Below, piece after piece: positions 1 through 8,298 of a DNA stretch of 58,845 bases; the stretch's first letter is position 1; every line of letters starts with the position of its first letter. A model generated the notes under the pieces. That model made no database searches. It was not told the origin of the DNA and saw nothing but the letters and a program-made list of their open reading frames with translations. The DNA comes from an uncultured Chelatococcus sp. (GTDB lineage: Bacteria > Pseudomonadota > Alphaproteobacteria > Rhizobiales > Beijerinckiaceae). The position numbers and the translations under genes are program-made. The DNA is taken from the NCBI GenBank assembly GCA_937863995.1, contig CALMIK010000083.1, forward strand, positions 1-58,845, read 5' to 3'.

Positions 1-196
1 CCGAAACGCGCGAGCGATAGCCGGTGCCGACGCTGAAGCTGTCATCCCCGCCGGTGTGCAGCACGGCGTTGACGGTGACCTGGGGGCGGGCGGGATCGCT
101 GCGGCCGTCCTTCATGAAGGTCAGCCGCACCTGCTCCCCGAACATGCGCCCGACGGCCCCGTCCGCGCGCCGCTCCAGATCGCGCCAGCCCGGCAT
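1..196 (-). CDS. Small phage head/tail-module protein, 3' part outside window
   Basis: The frame opens with ATG at 196 (MPGWRDLERRADGAV...) and is still open at the left edge, so only about 65 N-terminal residues are visible. The protein is predicted soluble. Its place directly after the DUF2190 decoration gene, separated by 2 bases, is where head-completion or minor structural genes usually sit in lambda-like prophages. I do not recognise a named family. The start is chosen because it follows the DUF2190 stop codon with almost no gap, as between the other genes of this run. Function beyond 'structural-module protein' is inference from position. Confidence 0.6.
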   Translation of the reverse strand, partial: MPGWRDLERRADGAVGRMFGEQVRLTFMKDGRSDPARPQVTVNAVLHTGGDDSFSVGTGYRSRVS

Positions 197-198
197 GG

Positions 199-543
199 TC
201 AGATGCTCAGCCGCACGACGCCGGACGCGGAGGGGTTGGCTGCGGGTTCGATCGCGTGGCCGATGAAGGTATGAGCAACGGGGTCCTGTCCGCCGGACGT
301 GGTGGCCGTGGTCGCCTCGCCGTTGGCAGCGTCCCAATGGATCTTCGCACCGACCGTCCACGCCTGCGCGCCGGTCTTGGGCAGGGTGTAGACGCCGCGC
401 GTGAGAATGGTCACTGCCGCTGCGCTGTCGGCGTCGTGGGCGGCGATGCCGAACAGGTCGCCGGTCAGGACGCCGTCGCCGGACTTGATCGGCAGCGCGG
501 CCGTGACGATGACGGTATCGCCGCCATGGATGAAGTTTTTCAT
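199..543 (-). CDS. DUF2190 family phage capsid decoration protein
   Basis: 114 residues beginning MKNFIHGGDTVIVTAA. A Gly/Ala/Thr-rich all-beta protein of this size with an early 'G-D-V/I-TxTAP' type segment matches DUF2190, the small head-decoration or cement proteins found right after the capsid gene in many lambda-like phages. A longer frame runs upstream to 846, but it overlaps gpW and the capsid gene in another frame, and its extension is Arg/Pro-rich shadow. ATG at 543 lies 2 bases after the gpW stop. It presumably binds the outer surface of the expanded capsid, which is known of the family and not shown here. Confidence 0.75.
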   Translation of the reverse strand: MKNFIHGGDTVIVTAALPIKSGDGVLTGDLFGIAAHDADSAAAVTILTRGVYTLPKTGAQAWTVGAKIHWDAANGEATTATTSGGQDPVAHTFIGHAIEPAANPSASGVVRLSI

Positions 544-545
544 GG

Positions 546-773
546 TCAGAGTCCCTTGTTGAAGTACGGGCGGAAAGTGTGGAGCTTGCGGCCCTCGGTT
601 GCGGCAATCTCGCGGTCGAGGCGGTCGAGGGCGTTCTGGATGTCGGCGAGGTCGGGATATTCCACCTCGCGCCGCGTGCCGCCGGAGTGGAACGCGACGC
701 GCTTGGTGCCTGTCGCCAGCGCCTCGACCAGCGCCGCCCGCGATGCCTGCAACTGGGCGAGAAGGCCGCTCAT
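546..773 (-). CDS. gpW-like head-tail joining protein
   Basis: 75 residues. The N-terminal helix (LLAQLQASRAALVEALATG), the central 'KRVAFHSGGTRREVEYPD' hairpin and the C-terminal helix (DIQNALDRLDREIAA) reproduce the helix-hairpin-helix layout of lambda gpW, which is 68 residues. gpW enters the portal channel after DNA packaging and makes the head competent for tail joining. The gene sits between capsid and DUF2190 genes with 2-base gaps on each side, so it is translated as part of the same polycistronic message. It looks intact although the capsid gene just upstream carries a stop codon. Confidence 0.75.
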   Translation of the reverse strand: MSGLLAQLQASRAALVEALATGTKRVAFHSGGTRREVEYPDLADIQNALDRLDREIAATEGRKLHTFRPYFNKGL

Positions 774-775
774 GG

Positions 776-2551
776 TCAGGCTCCGGCGTTCTTCTGCAGG
801 CCCCGGAAGTCGATGGCCCCGGTGGCGAAGTCGAGGCCGGCGGCAACCTTCACCGCGCGGGTGTCGAAGTCGATCTCGGTGCGGATCTGCGGCCCCTCGG
901 CGCCGGCGACGTAGCCGTAGACGATCGAGGGCGCGGTCTCGGGGGCAACGGCGATGTACCAGGTGTTGCCGGCAATCTCACCATCGACGATCAGCTCCAG
1001 CGATCCCGCCCACGGGTTCACGTCGGCGGCCTTCGTCGCCGTGATCGCGGCGATGATCTTGCGCGCTTCCAGCTCCTTGTCGGGGCCGACGATCAGGAAG
1101 CGGGGCTGGAGGTTGAGCACGATGCCGTCAAGCCCGGTCTGCTTGCGCAGCGCCGCCACGGCGAGGCCGATGCTCTCGACGCTGATGGCCGCCGCCGCGC
1201 TGGCAAGGTTCTAGTGGTCCGCATGGAACAGCGCCTTGCCGTCCGAAAGCTGGCCGTTCGCCGCCAGCAGGGCGTAGACCTTGCGGTTCTCGTCGCTCGC
1301 CGCGCGGATGGCGATCAGGCTGGAGAAGTCCGACAGCGCGGACAGGTCGTCATTGATAAGCGCGCGGCGGCCAATGGCGATGCCGGTGCCGAATTCCTTC
1401 GCCCGCACCTTCTCGGCGTTCTCGCTGATGGTGCCGTATCTGGTTTCGCCGTTCTCAAGGATTTCCTTGAATTCGGGGAAATCGCCGATGCGCAGGAAGG
1501 AATGCTCGCGGAAATCGCGGAACTGCCGGCGCGCCGCCCACTGGCGATACGTCGGCGCGGCGGCCTGATAGTTCGCCAGCAGGCTCTTGTTCGCGGCGTC
1601 GGCCAGCAGCAGCGGGAAATCGCTGGTGGAATGCGCGCCCACGGCGCGCTCCAGCAGGCCGTCACGGTCGCGCAGGTTGATGCGCTCGCCGCGCGCCACG
1701 GCGAGGTCGCCGACAAGGTCGAGCACGCTGTGGGCGCGATACTCGACGGCGCGGCCTTCCAGCTTCACCGAACCGGGCGCGAGGCGGTGCGCCAGCGCGT
1801 CGGCCATGGCGGAACGGATCTCCAGCGGGTCGTTATGGTCGCGCTGGATGGTGATCGTGCTGCGGATCGAGCCGGCCGCCTGCGAGCGCTGGGCGAGCTG
1901 CGCGAGCGCGTCGGCGCGCACAGCGCTGATATCGACCGTGTCGGCGTCCAGATGACCGTCGATCCACGCCTGGTCGAGGCCGGTGGTCGCGGCGATGGAA
2001 CGGATTTCGGCGTTAATCTCGGCGCGCGTCTGGCTCGCCGGGGTATTGTCAGGCATGTTTTCGCTCCTGATGGTGGCGGCCGGGTCGGCCGGGACAGCGA
2101 CGAGGGATGCTTCCAGCAACGTGAAGGCCGTCGCCGCCTTCTCGCGCCGTCTGGTGGCGGGGTTGGTGCGCTCGGTCCAGCGGTCGACTCGGTAGCCGAT
2201 CGAGATGCCGAACCGCGCGCCGTCACCGATCTCGGCGGCGAGGCGCTGGGAGGCCGGGTTGTGGCGGGACAGCCGCGCCGTGCCGACGAGCTGGCCGCCA
2301 TCAGCGCGGATGCCTGTTACCTCGCCCAGCCGCCGGTCGATGCTGTCGCGCTGGTGCGAATCGAGCAGCGGGATCGAGGCGGGAAACGCGGCCCCGGAAA
2401 GCTCCAGCACCTCGATGAACACGCCGCGCGCGTCCTGCCGCTCGACGCCCGCGCCGGTGGAGAGAATCACGTCGAACGTCAGCTCGTCGGCGTTCCAGGA
2501 GCTCACCGCCGCTGGAGCGGCGCGGGTCAGGGTGCCGTCATTGGTCGGCAT
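776..2551 (-). pseudogene. Prohead protease-major capsid fusion, interrupted by an in-frame amber codon
   Basis: One frame runs from ATG 2551 (MPTNDGTLTRAA...) to 776, broken only by TAG at 1213-1211. The N-terminal third resembles the caudoviral prohead serine protease (S78/U35 type): a His in PLLDSHQRD, near residue 62, and a Ser in GDGARFGISIGYRV are the expected catalytic positions. The rest, up to GKALFHADH, is a Mu/HK97-like major capsid sequence that continues in the same frame after the stop as NLASAAAAISVESIGLA and on to RGLQKNAGA. The stop falls where capsids of this kind usually have a short residue between 'HADH' and 'NLA'. Unless the amber is read through, the capsid loses about 145 C-terminal residues. 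The start overlaps the portal stop by 14 bases. The upstream part alone encodes 446 residues. Confidence 0.8.
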
Positions 2552-3938
2552 TGGTGTTCACCTCTTTCGGATTGGCGGCAGTGCCGGCGGTAAAGGTCAG
2601 GCCAAGACCGCCGGTGCGCGCGTTGTCGGCGGCGATATCCGCGTCAAGCGCCTCGATGTCGACGCCGCGCGCCGTGACCGCCTCGCGCCGCGACATGAGG
2701 CCGCCGGCGATGGCTTCAATCTCGGCGCGCACGTCCTTCGCCGGATCAACCCATGCCTGCCGGGGCACGATCCAGCGCGCGGGCGCGGCCGCCGCGACCG
2801 TGGTCACGATCCGGCCGGACAGCACCTCGGTTGTCGCCCAGCGGCTCCAGATCGGCCGCAATGCCTGAAACGCGACGACATGGTGCTGGATCGCCTCGAT
2901 GCGCCGCCGCCATTCGACGAGGCCGGCGCGGATGGAGGAATAGTTCACCTGCGACAGATCGCCGGTCAGGATCGAGGCCGGCAGGCCAAGCCCGGCGGCG
3001 ATCTCGCGTTCCGTGATCTTCGCGAAGTCGATCACCTCGGCGCCGATGCTGGCCGGCGCGGAAAAGCGGATGTCCTGGCCGGGATCGAGGAACTTCAGCG
3101 TTCCCGGCTCCAGCCCGCCGACGAGGTTGCCGGCGCCGTCCGCCTCGCCATCCATGGGCGCGCCGGAAGCGGGATCGGCGGAGGTGATGAAGCCGGCGAG
3201 CATCGCCGCCACCTTCTGCCGGACGAGCTGCGCGTCGCGCCACTGATCGAGGTCGGCGAGGCGCAGCATGACGGGCGCGAACCATGAGACGCCACGCACC
3301 TGGCCGGGCGTCTCGGGGCGGAACAGCTGAACCACGTCCTCGGCCGGCACGCGGCGGGGCGTCAGCGCCACCTCGGCGAGTAGCAGACCGGGACGTTGTG
3401 GCAGGATGTGATAGGCGAGCCGCCGGCCGGAGGCGTCAAGCTCGACGCCCTGCACGATCATGCCGCCGTCCGGCAGCGGTCGCGTCAGGCTGGCGTCGAC
3501 CTGCTCGGCGTCGATCAGGCGGATCCGGAACCCGTGCGCGTCGTTGACCAGCACGGCAAACGCCTCGCCGTCCACGACCATGCGCCGCACCATCAGCGCC
3601 TGAAGTCCGTAGAAGTCGGTCAGGCCGTCCGCGTCGGCATGGTCCGTCCAGGCCTCGAAGGCAAGGTTGAGCGCCCCCCGCGTATCGGGATCGCCATGCG
3701 CGGACTGCCCCTTGATACCGGTGCCGACCAGCGCCGACACCCACGCCTCGACGCCGGAAGCGGCCAGCGGGTTGTTCGCGACCAGATACCGCGCCCGCCG
3801 GGCCAACGGCCCGCGCGCCGCATTCATCGCCGTAACCGTCACCGGCGTTTCGGGGTGCCCACGCCAACGACGGCCCCCTCCCGCGCCGTCATAGGAGCGA
3901 GTCGAAAAACCGAACATTTTCTTGAGAAGATCAAGCAC
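2538..3938 (-). CDS. Phage portal protein, lambda gpB family
   Basis: 466 residues starting MLDLLKKMFGFSTRSYDGA. Recognisable family segments are 'LARRARYLVANNPLAASGVEAW' near the N-terminus (part of the conserved clip/wing region), 'HPETPV' before it, and 'AGLGLPASILTGDLSQVNYSS..RAGLVEWRR' near residues 310-335, the most conserved portal motif in this family. Length is usual for lambda-type portals (about 450-550). The portal dodecamer forms the DNA entry channel at one capsid vertex. It heads the structural operon and is followed, with overlap, by the protease-capsid fusion. The terminase genes that normally precede it are absent here. Confidence 0.9.
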   Translation of the reverse strand: MLDLLKKMFGFSTRSYDGAGGGRRWRGHPETPVTVTAMNAARGPLARRARYLVANNPLAASGVEAWVSALVGTGIKGQSAHGDPDTRGALNLAFEAWTDHADADGLTDFYGLQALMVRRMVVDGEAFAVLVNDAHGFRIRLIDAEQVDASLTRPLPDGGMIVQGVELDASGRRLAYHILPQRPGLLLAEVALTPRRVPAEDVVQLFRPETPGQVRGVSWFAPVMLRLADLDQWRDAQLVRQKVAAMLAGFITSADPASGAPMDGEADGAGNLVGGLEPGTLKFLDPGQDIRFSAPASIGAEVIDFAKITEREIAAGLGLPASILTGDLSQVNYSSIRAGLVEWRRRIEAIQHHVVAFQALRPIWSRWATTEVLSGRIVTTVAAAAPARWIVPRQAWVDPAKDVRAEIEAIAGGLMSRREAVTARGVDIEALDADIAADNARTGGLGLTFTAGTAANPKEVNTNADQ

Positions 3939-4396
3939 GGTGAAGCAATCCTCAATATTTTCCGATCAATTGGAAATCAAAAAACGGAATGGTGCAACGA
4001 ATAATCCGCTGGTAAGGGTAAGTTGACTTTACCCGACATTACTTTTGTTTACGCTTGTTTACCTTACGTATTCTTTGAACTGGCAACAGGCCGATTTGGA
4101 AGGCCGGTTCAAGTTAGGACTGGTTCGGAAGGCCATCAAAACCCGCCCTTGTCTCCCAGCCTCCCTGGCCCGGCACCCTCGATTTTTAAAATTTGTAGCG
4201 ACCAAAATCCCGGGCCGTCCTAACCCCGCAAGCCTTGCCGTCCGGAAGGACCCACGGGGCGCCGGGTGACGATCGAGCCGCTCGGCGCTCACAGCGGGGG
4301 TGGTCGTGACACCCTACGCCCCCCTAAGGGGGGCTAGGGGTGTCACGCCCCCCGCACCGCCGTGACATTTGGGCATGTCACGCCGTGACATGGGTG
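3939..4396. other. Gene-free stretch with operator-like repeats, prophage module junction
   Basis: No convincing gene. It holds a dyad GGGTAA-GTTGACT-TTACCC at about 4015-4033 and two direct copies of TTGTTTAC exactly 10 bases apart (4045-4052 and 4055-4062), which would place two protein sites on the same DNA face. Together these look like the control region for the portal operon that reads leftward. From 4306 the stretch enters the GTGACA/TGTCAC cluster described separately. A 77-codon frame on the minus strand (4059-4292) has no recognisable features and I do not call it. Confidence 0.4.
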
Positions 4397-4591
4397 TCAC
4401 AACAACCATGCCCTACTCTCGTGAATGCCGATCACAGCAAGACGCAACAGCTTGGTTTTCAAGCGTTCCCAGGCTTTTCGAAACGCTTCGTCACTGTCCA
4501 TCGCCAGCTTGTCACGGACAGCATTGCGCCATGCATCGACCGTGACAGTTCGTGTGACATTCGGTGCTGTCACGCCTGTCACGGATGTCAC
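4306..4591. repeat. Array of 12 GTGACA/TGTCAC hexamers, possible iteron origin
   Basis: GTGACA or its complement occurs starting at 4306, 4341, 4362, 4376, 4385, 4395, 4510, 4542, 4554, 4568, 4577 and 4586. Six copies lie in non-coding DNA after the helicase stop codon and six lie inside its 3' coding region, where they force the repeated Val-Thr run VTSVTGVTAPNVTRTVTV. The last three are spaced at exactly 9 bases. Copies occur in both orientations. The cluster is far denser than chance and lies at the helicase gene, which fits a replication origin with iterons; that role is inference. Confidence 0.6.
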
Positions 4592-6263
4592 GCCATCGTC
4601 CGCCAGCAGATCCGCGAGGCATCGGCGGGCGATTTCTTCCCGATCCGAAAGGCGTGGCATTTTTCCCGATTCATTGCCCGCGCTCGCGCCGAGGGGATTT
4701 ACGACGCAGGAGGTGATATCGTCACCATCCTCGTCCTTCCCGACAGTCGATTGCAGCAGGGTGAAGCGGTACTCCTGACCGTCCTCGCCGTCCTTTTGCT
4801 TGCTGATGATCGCGCGCAAGGGGCCGTCCGTGTCGCCTCCCCTGATCTCGATCACGGTGTCCGCGTAGTCGCGCAGCATCGACGAGCCGCGCATCCCTCT
4901 GTCCGTCTCCTTCCCGCTGTGATGGATGATCATGACGTGCGCGCCGATTTCGGTACGCAGCCGCTCAGTGTTTTCAAGGAAGGCCTTCACGTCGCGCGGT
5001 TCGCTGTCGACGCCGCCGGGCATCATGCGTGAAAGCGTGTCGAGCACGACCATGCCTACGGCCTGCCCAGTTGCGTCCCTTATCTCGTCGATGGCTTCGC
5101 GGATCGTATCGATAGCATCGCTTTTCGGAGCCAGGAGATCGACGGAACGCGCCATCATGACGAAGGGCGCACCTTCCGCCTCGGGGTGCTGTTGCCGCCA
5201 TGCCTTCATGCGCAGGCGAAAGCCGGAAGCGCCCTCGGCCGCGATATAGAGCACGGGGCACTCGACGACGGGCTTGCCAAACCATTCCATGCCGGCGGCG
5301 ACGCGTGCTGCCATATCAAGCGCGAAGAAGCTCTTGCCGCCGCGACGGGGCGTGAACGATCGACAGATCGTTGCGGCCGATCGTGCCCTTGACCAGCCAC
5401 TTCTTCGGCGGAACGTTGTCTTCCTCGCCGAGCCAGGTCAGCGGCAACCGGCTCGCCGGTCGCCAGTCAGGGGCGGTCTCGGCAAGTTCATGAAGCTGCT
5501 CGATACGGTTGCCGGCGTCGAGCCAATCAGACACATCTCCCTTCCGATCGAGGCCTATCAGCCGAAGGATGCGAACGCGGGCGGCAACATCCTTAAGGCT
5601 CCGCGCGACCTTCTCGGAGTGATCTTCCCCGGCTTTGTCGTTGTCCGGGATGATGACCACGTCCGCACTATGCAGGAATGCGGCATGTTCATCCGTCCAC
5701 TTGCCTGCCCCGCCGGCGTTGCAGGTGGCTTGAATGCCCAGGGAATGAAGTCGGTCAGCATCCTTCTCGCCTTCCACGATGAAGACCGCCCGCTCCATCG
5801 CTATCGCTTCGATGACTTCCGGCAGGCGGTAGGGTACGACGCGCACGCCCTTGACCGACCAATCCGTTTCAGAGCGGCGTTGCAGAAACGTCTTCGGCTC
5901 TTTTCGCACCACTTCGAACAGCACCTGGCCATTCTCGTCATGGTAAGGGTAGATGGCAACAATCTTGCCGGCGGACCTGCGAACGGGTTCGTGTGCGCCA
6001 TAGTGCTTGCGCAACCACTCAGTCGCACTCTTACGGTCGCCACCGACCTCACGGCCAATAAGATCCAGCAAGCCGCCGCCGGTGCCGTTTTCGAAGTCGG
6101 TAAACGTGCCGGCAGCTTTCCCGCTAATCGCGACCTTCAGACTGCCGTTGCTACCGAATCGTAGTTCATCCTTGCAGGAGAGCCGCGCATTGGGCGCGCC
6201 CAGCAGTTCGCGCGCGACCGGCTCGGCAAGGGCGGCGAAGTTGAATTCGGCCGTGTCCATCAT
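4397..6263 (-). pseudogene. Primase (Toprim)-RepA-like helicase gene, frameshifted in Walker A
   Basis: Two frames make one protein. The first, from ATG 6263 (AGGTGA about 9 bases upstream) to the TGA at 5316-5318, has a phage-primase N-terminal part and a Toprim core: AVFIVEGEKDADRL followed by VVIIPDNDKAGEDHS. It then begins a RecA-like helicase (PPKKWLVKGTIGRNDLSIVHAPS). The second frame, to 4397, resumes as GGKSFFALDMAARVAAGMEW and carries Walker B 'VGMVVLDTLSRMM' and the 'HVMIIHHSGKETDRGMRGSS' segment of RepA/AAA_25 ATPases. The frames meet exactly at the P-loop: one missing base near 5340 turns APSR-GGKS into RRQELLRA-stop. The product would unwind and prime phage DNA; as sequenced it is broken. 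Confidence 0.8.
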
Positions 6264-6276
6264 CAACACGGCTCAC

Positions 6277-6474
6277 CTAGATACTTCCCGACAGCGCACA
6301 AGCATCTGCGCTCGGGACAGCCATCTTGTCAGCGAAGTCTACATAAAAAGGTTTGGAGGCGGCGCGAGGAAAGCCAATCAAATCAATGGCGCGCTGTTTC
6401 CCCAAACTATCTTGCAACGCTTTGATTTCAAGGGGTTTATCCGCTTCCCTTGGGAGCGCCAGCTGGCTGATCGA
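6277..6474 (-). pseudogene. Remnant of a phage gene directly upstream of the primase
   Basis: An open frame of 65 codons with no usable start (TAA at 6477-6475 just before it) reads ISQLALPREADKPLEIKALQ, then DSLGKQRAIDLIGFPRAASK, then PFYVDFADKMAVPSADACAL, and stops at 6277 just before the primase ribosome-binding site. The composition is protein-like. Another frame upstream (6619-6437) ends KYSQISAKIVGKIPNDGSSI and would join it after a frameshift near 6475-6490, giving a protein of roughly 110-125 residues. I do not recognise the family. This is probably another gene of the prophage broken by a frameshift. Confidence 0.35.
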
Positions 6475-6477
6475 TTA

Positions 6478-6661
6478 TCGATGAGCCGTCATTCGGTATT
6501 TTCCCAACTATCTTTGCGCTGATTTGGGAATACTTGGCTTTCGAGGCTTCTCTTCCGGTTAACGGCCTCCGACCGGCAGAGCCTGCGCAACATGCCGATT
6601 CGGCGGGCATCCCCCCCACTACGTGACTTGTAAACTGTTTGGCTGACCCAGCTTGGGCAGG
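6478..6661. other. Boundary between prophage remnant and hydrolase gene
   Basis: I see no intact gene and no integrase, tRNA or clear direct repeat that would mark an attachment site. The sequence carries the upstream frame of the broken gene above and then the 3' flank of the hydrolase. The prophage edge is therefore placed here only by gene content. Confidence 0.3.
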
Positions 6662-7444
6662 TCAGCGATCCATGTAAACCTCTTCCAGAAAAGCCAGCGC
6701 GCCCTGCTTGTGCACGCGGTCGCCCACGGCCAGATTGTGATCGCGGCCGGGAATATTGAGAAAGCGGCCGTTGGGAAAAAGCGCCGCCAATTCCTCACCC
6801 GACCCGGCGATCGGATCGTTGGAGCCGACTGCGACCAGCACGGGAATCGTGATCGCCCGCACCTGTTCCGGCGTGAGCGCCCCCCGCGACCCGCGAATGC
6901 AGGCTGCGAGTGCGCGCAAGTCACTGCGCGTCTGTTCGGCGAACGCGCGGAACATGCGTTCGTTGGCGTCTGTCAAACCGTCGAGAGAGGGCGCTTCCAG
7001 TGCCTCCGCAATGCGCTGCGGCAAGCCGGCGCCCTTGACGAGGTGAATGCCGAGCCCGCCGAGAACCGCTGCCGCGACACGGTCGGGATGCTGAAAGGCG
7101 AGTTGCGCCGTATTGCGCGCGCCCATCGAATAGCCGATCACCGCCGCACGCGGGATGTCGAGATGATCGAGCAAGCGGCATGCGTCATCGGCCATGCGGG
7201 CGGTCGTATAGTCTTCGGGATTATAGAGCTTCTCGCTCTGACCGTGCCCCCGATTATCCAGCGCTATAACGCGATAGCCGGCACGCCCCAGTGTCTTCGT
7301 CCACAAGGTGTCGACCCAGTTGACGACATGATTGGACGCGAAGCCGTGAATCAACAGCACCGGCCGCCCGGCGGCAGGTGTCTCCGCCAACGGCGGAAGA
7401 TCCACATAATTGATGCGCACACCAGCGGATACAAAGGAATTCAT
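6662..7444 (-). CDS. Alpha/beta-fold hydrolase
   Basis: 260 residues. The fold is shown by VLLIHGFASNH (oxyanion-hole HG), the nucleophile elbow GYSMG with Ser106, acid Asp210 in VGSNDPIAG, and His236 in GRDHNLAVG, a complete Ser-Asp-His triad with usual spacing. 'ALDNRGHGQS' near residue 61 is typical of the esterase/haloperoxidase-like branch. There is no signal peptide, so it is cytoplasmic. The substrate cannot be told. Length is normal. It stands alone on the minus strand between the prophage and an AT-rich stretch, and its codon use looks like the host chromosome. Confidence 0.9.
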   Translation of the reverse strand: MNSFVSAGVRINYVDLPPLAETPAAGRPVLLIHGFASNHVVNWVDTLWTKTLGRAGYRVIALDNRGHGQSEKLYNPEDYTTARMADDACRLLDHLDIPRAAVIGYSMGARNTAQLAFQHPDRVAAAVLGGLGIHLVKGAGLPQRIAEALEAPSLDGLTDANERMFRAFAEQTRSDLRALAACIRGSRGALTPEQVRAITIPVLVAVGSNDPIAGSGEELAALFPNGRFLNIPGRDHNLAVGDRVHKQGALAFLEEVYMDR

Positions 7445-8298
7445 CGATCAATGCCCCGGAACGCATTCCCGGTCGCTGGCAGTGTTCCCACCAACTTTGC
7501 CGAGATTGATAACCTCATGCTATCCAAAACTATCTCTATATGTCAACGGGTTAGTCGACAGCGTGCGTCACGGCCCCTCCCCACCGAATATGCGGATGTT
7601 TAACACGACAGAACGGGGTTCAGGGGGCCCCAATCACCCGATGCCGCGCAGCTTTGATACGGGCTCCGCGAGATTTTCCCGATCCAATCAGATCGCGAAA
7701 CGCGCGTGGGCGGCCAAAAATCACAGCGAAATTTTCGGTTGACGTATGCGTGAGGCACGGTATCATTGTTGCCGTTGAAAGTTTATTTTTAATAAAAAAA
7801 GCATAATGAGGGATAAAAATATGAATAATATGATTTTTATGTAGCCTAATTATTTTGAATTTGGATAATTAAACGCCGATAAGAACCTAAATTTCTTTAT
7901 ATAACTGCTTATTATCTCAAAATAATATAGCCAATCGCCTCCCCATTTGTAGCTAACTCATATCGGAGCAGATCTCTGCCTGGCAGTGCGTCAGGTTTTT
8001 ATGCCCCCCGTCATCGGAAAGCGCATATTCGGCTGCGACGCAAAAAATCTTTCCGCTAACAAACAGTCCTTAATTATCAAATATATATGGCGGCTGAATT
8101 ATTTATTTTGCCAAAGATAAACACAATGGAGAACGTATTTCTATACAAAACTATTCCTATAAAACATTAATAAGCCTAACAAATTCTTCTTGTTGCATCA
8201 GTTTTATCCAGAAATCATAGCTGCATTTAAATTCCGCGTAATCATGGAGTCCGGCCATAGCCGGCTGCCTTCCGCCCGCCCCCCGACAGGAGTTGTCT
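7445..8298. other. AT-rich gene-free leader of the patatin gene
   Basis: About 850 bases with no gene. From about 7745 to 8230 the DNA is strikingly AT-rich, with runs such as TTTATTTTTAATAAAAAAA, against a GC-rich background. It ends just before AGGAG at 8288-8292, which serves the patatin gene. Such leaders are typical of horizontally acquired, silenced genes. I see no recognisable promoter boxes that I would trust. Confidence 0.6.

Noticed and set aside
4059..4292. A 77-codon minus-strand frame between portal and helicase
   Set aside because: Arg/Gly/Pro-rich, no ribosome site, and it overlaps the hexamer array region. The coding case is too weak.
7410..7742. Short plus-strand frames after the hydrolase start
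   Set aside because: No ribosome site or conserved look, and they overlap the hydrolase promoter region.
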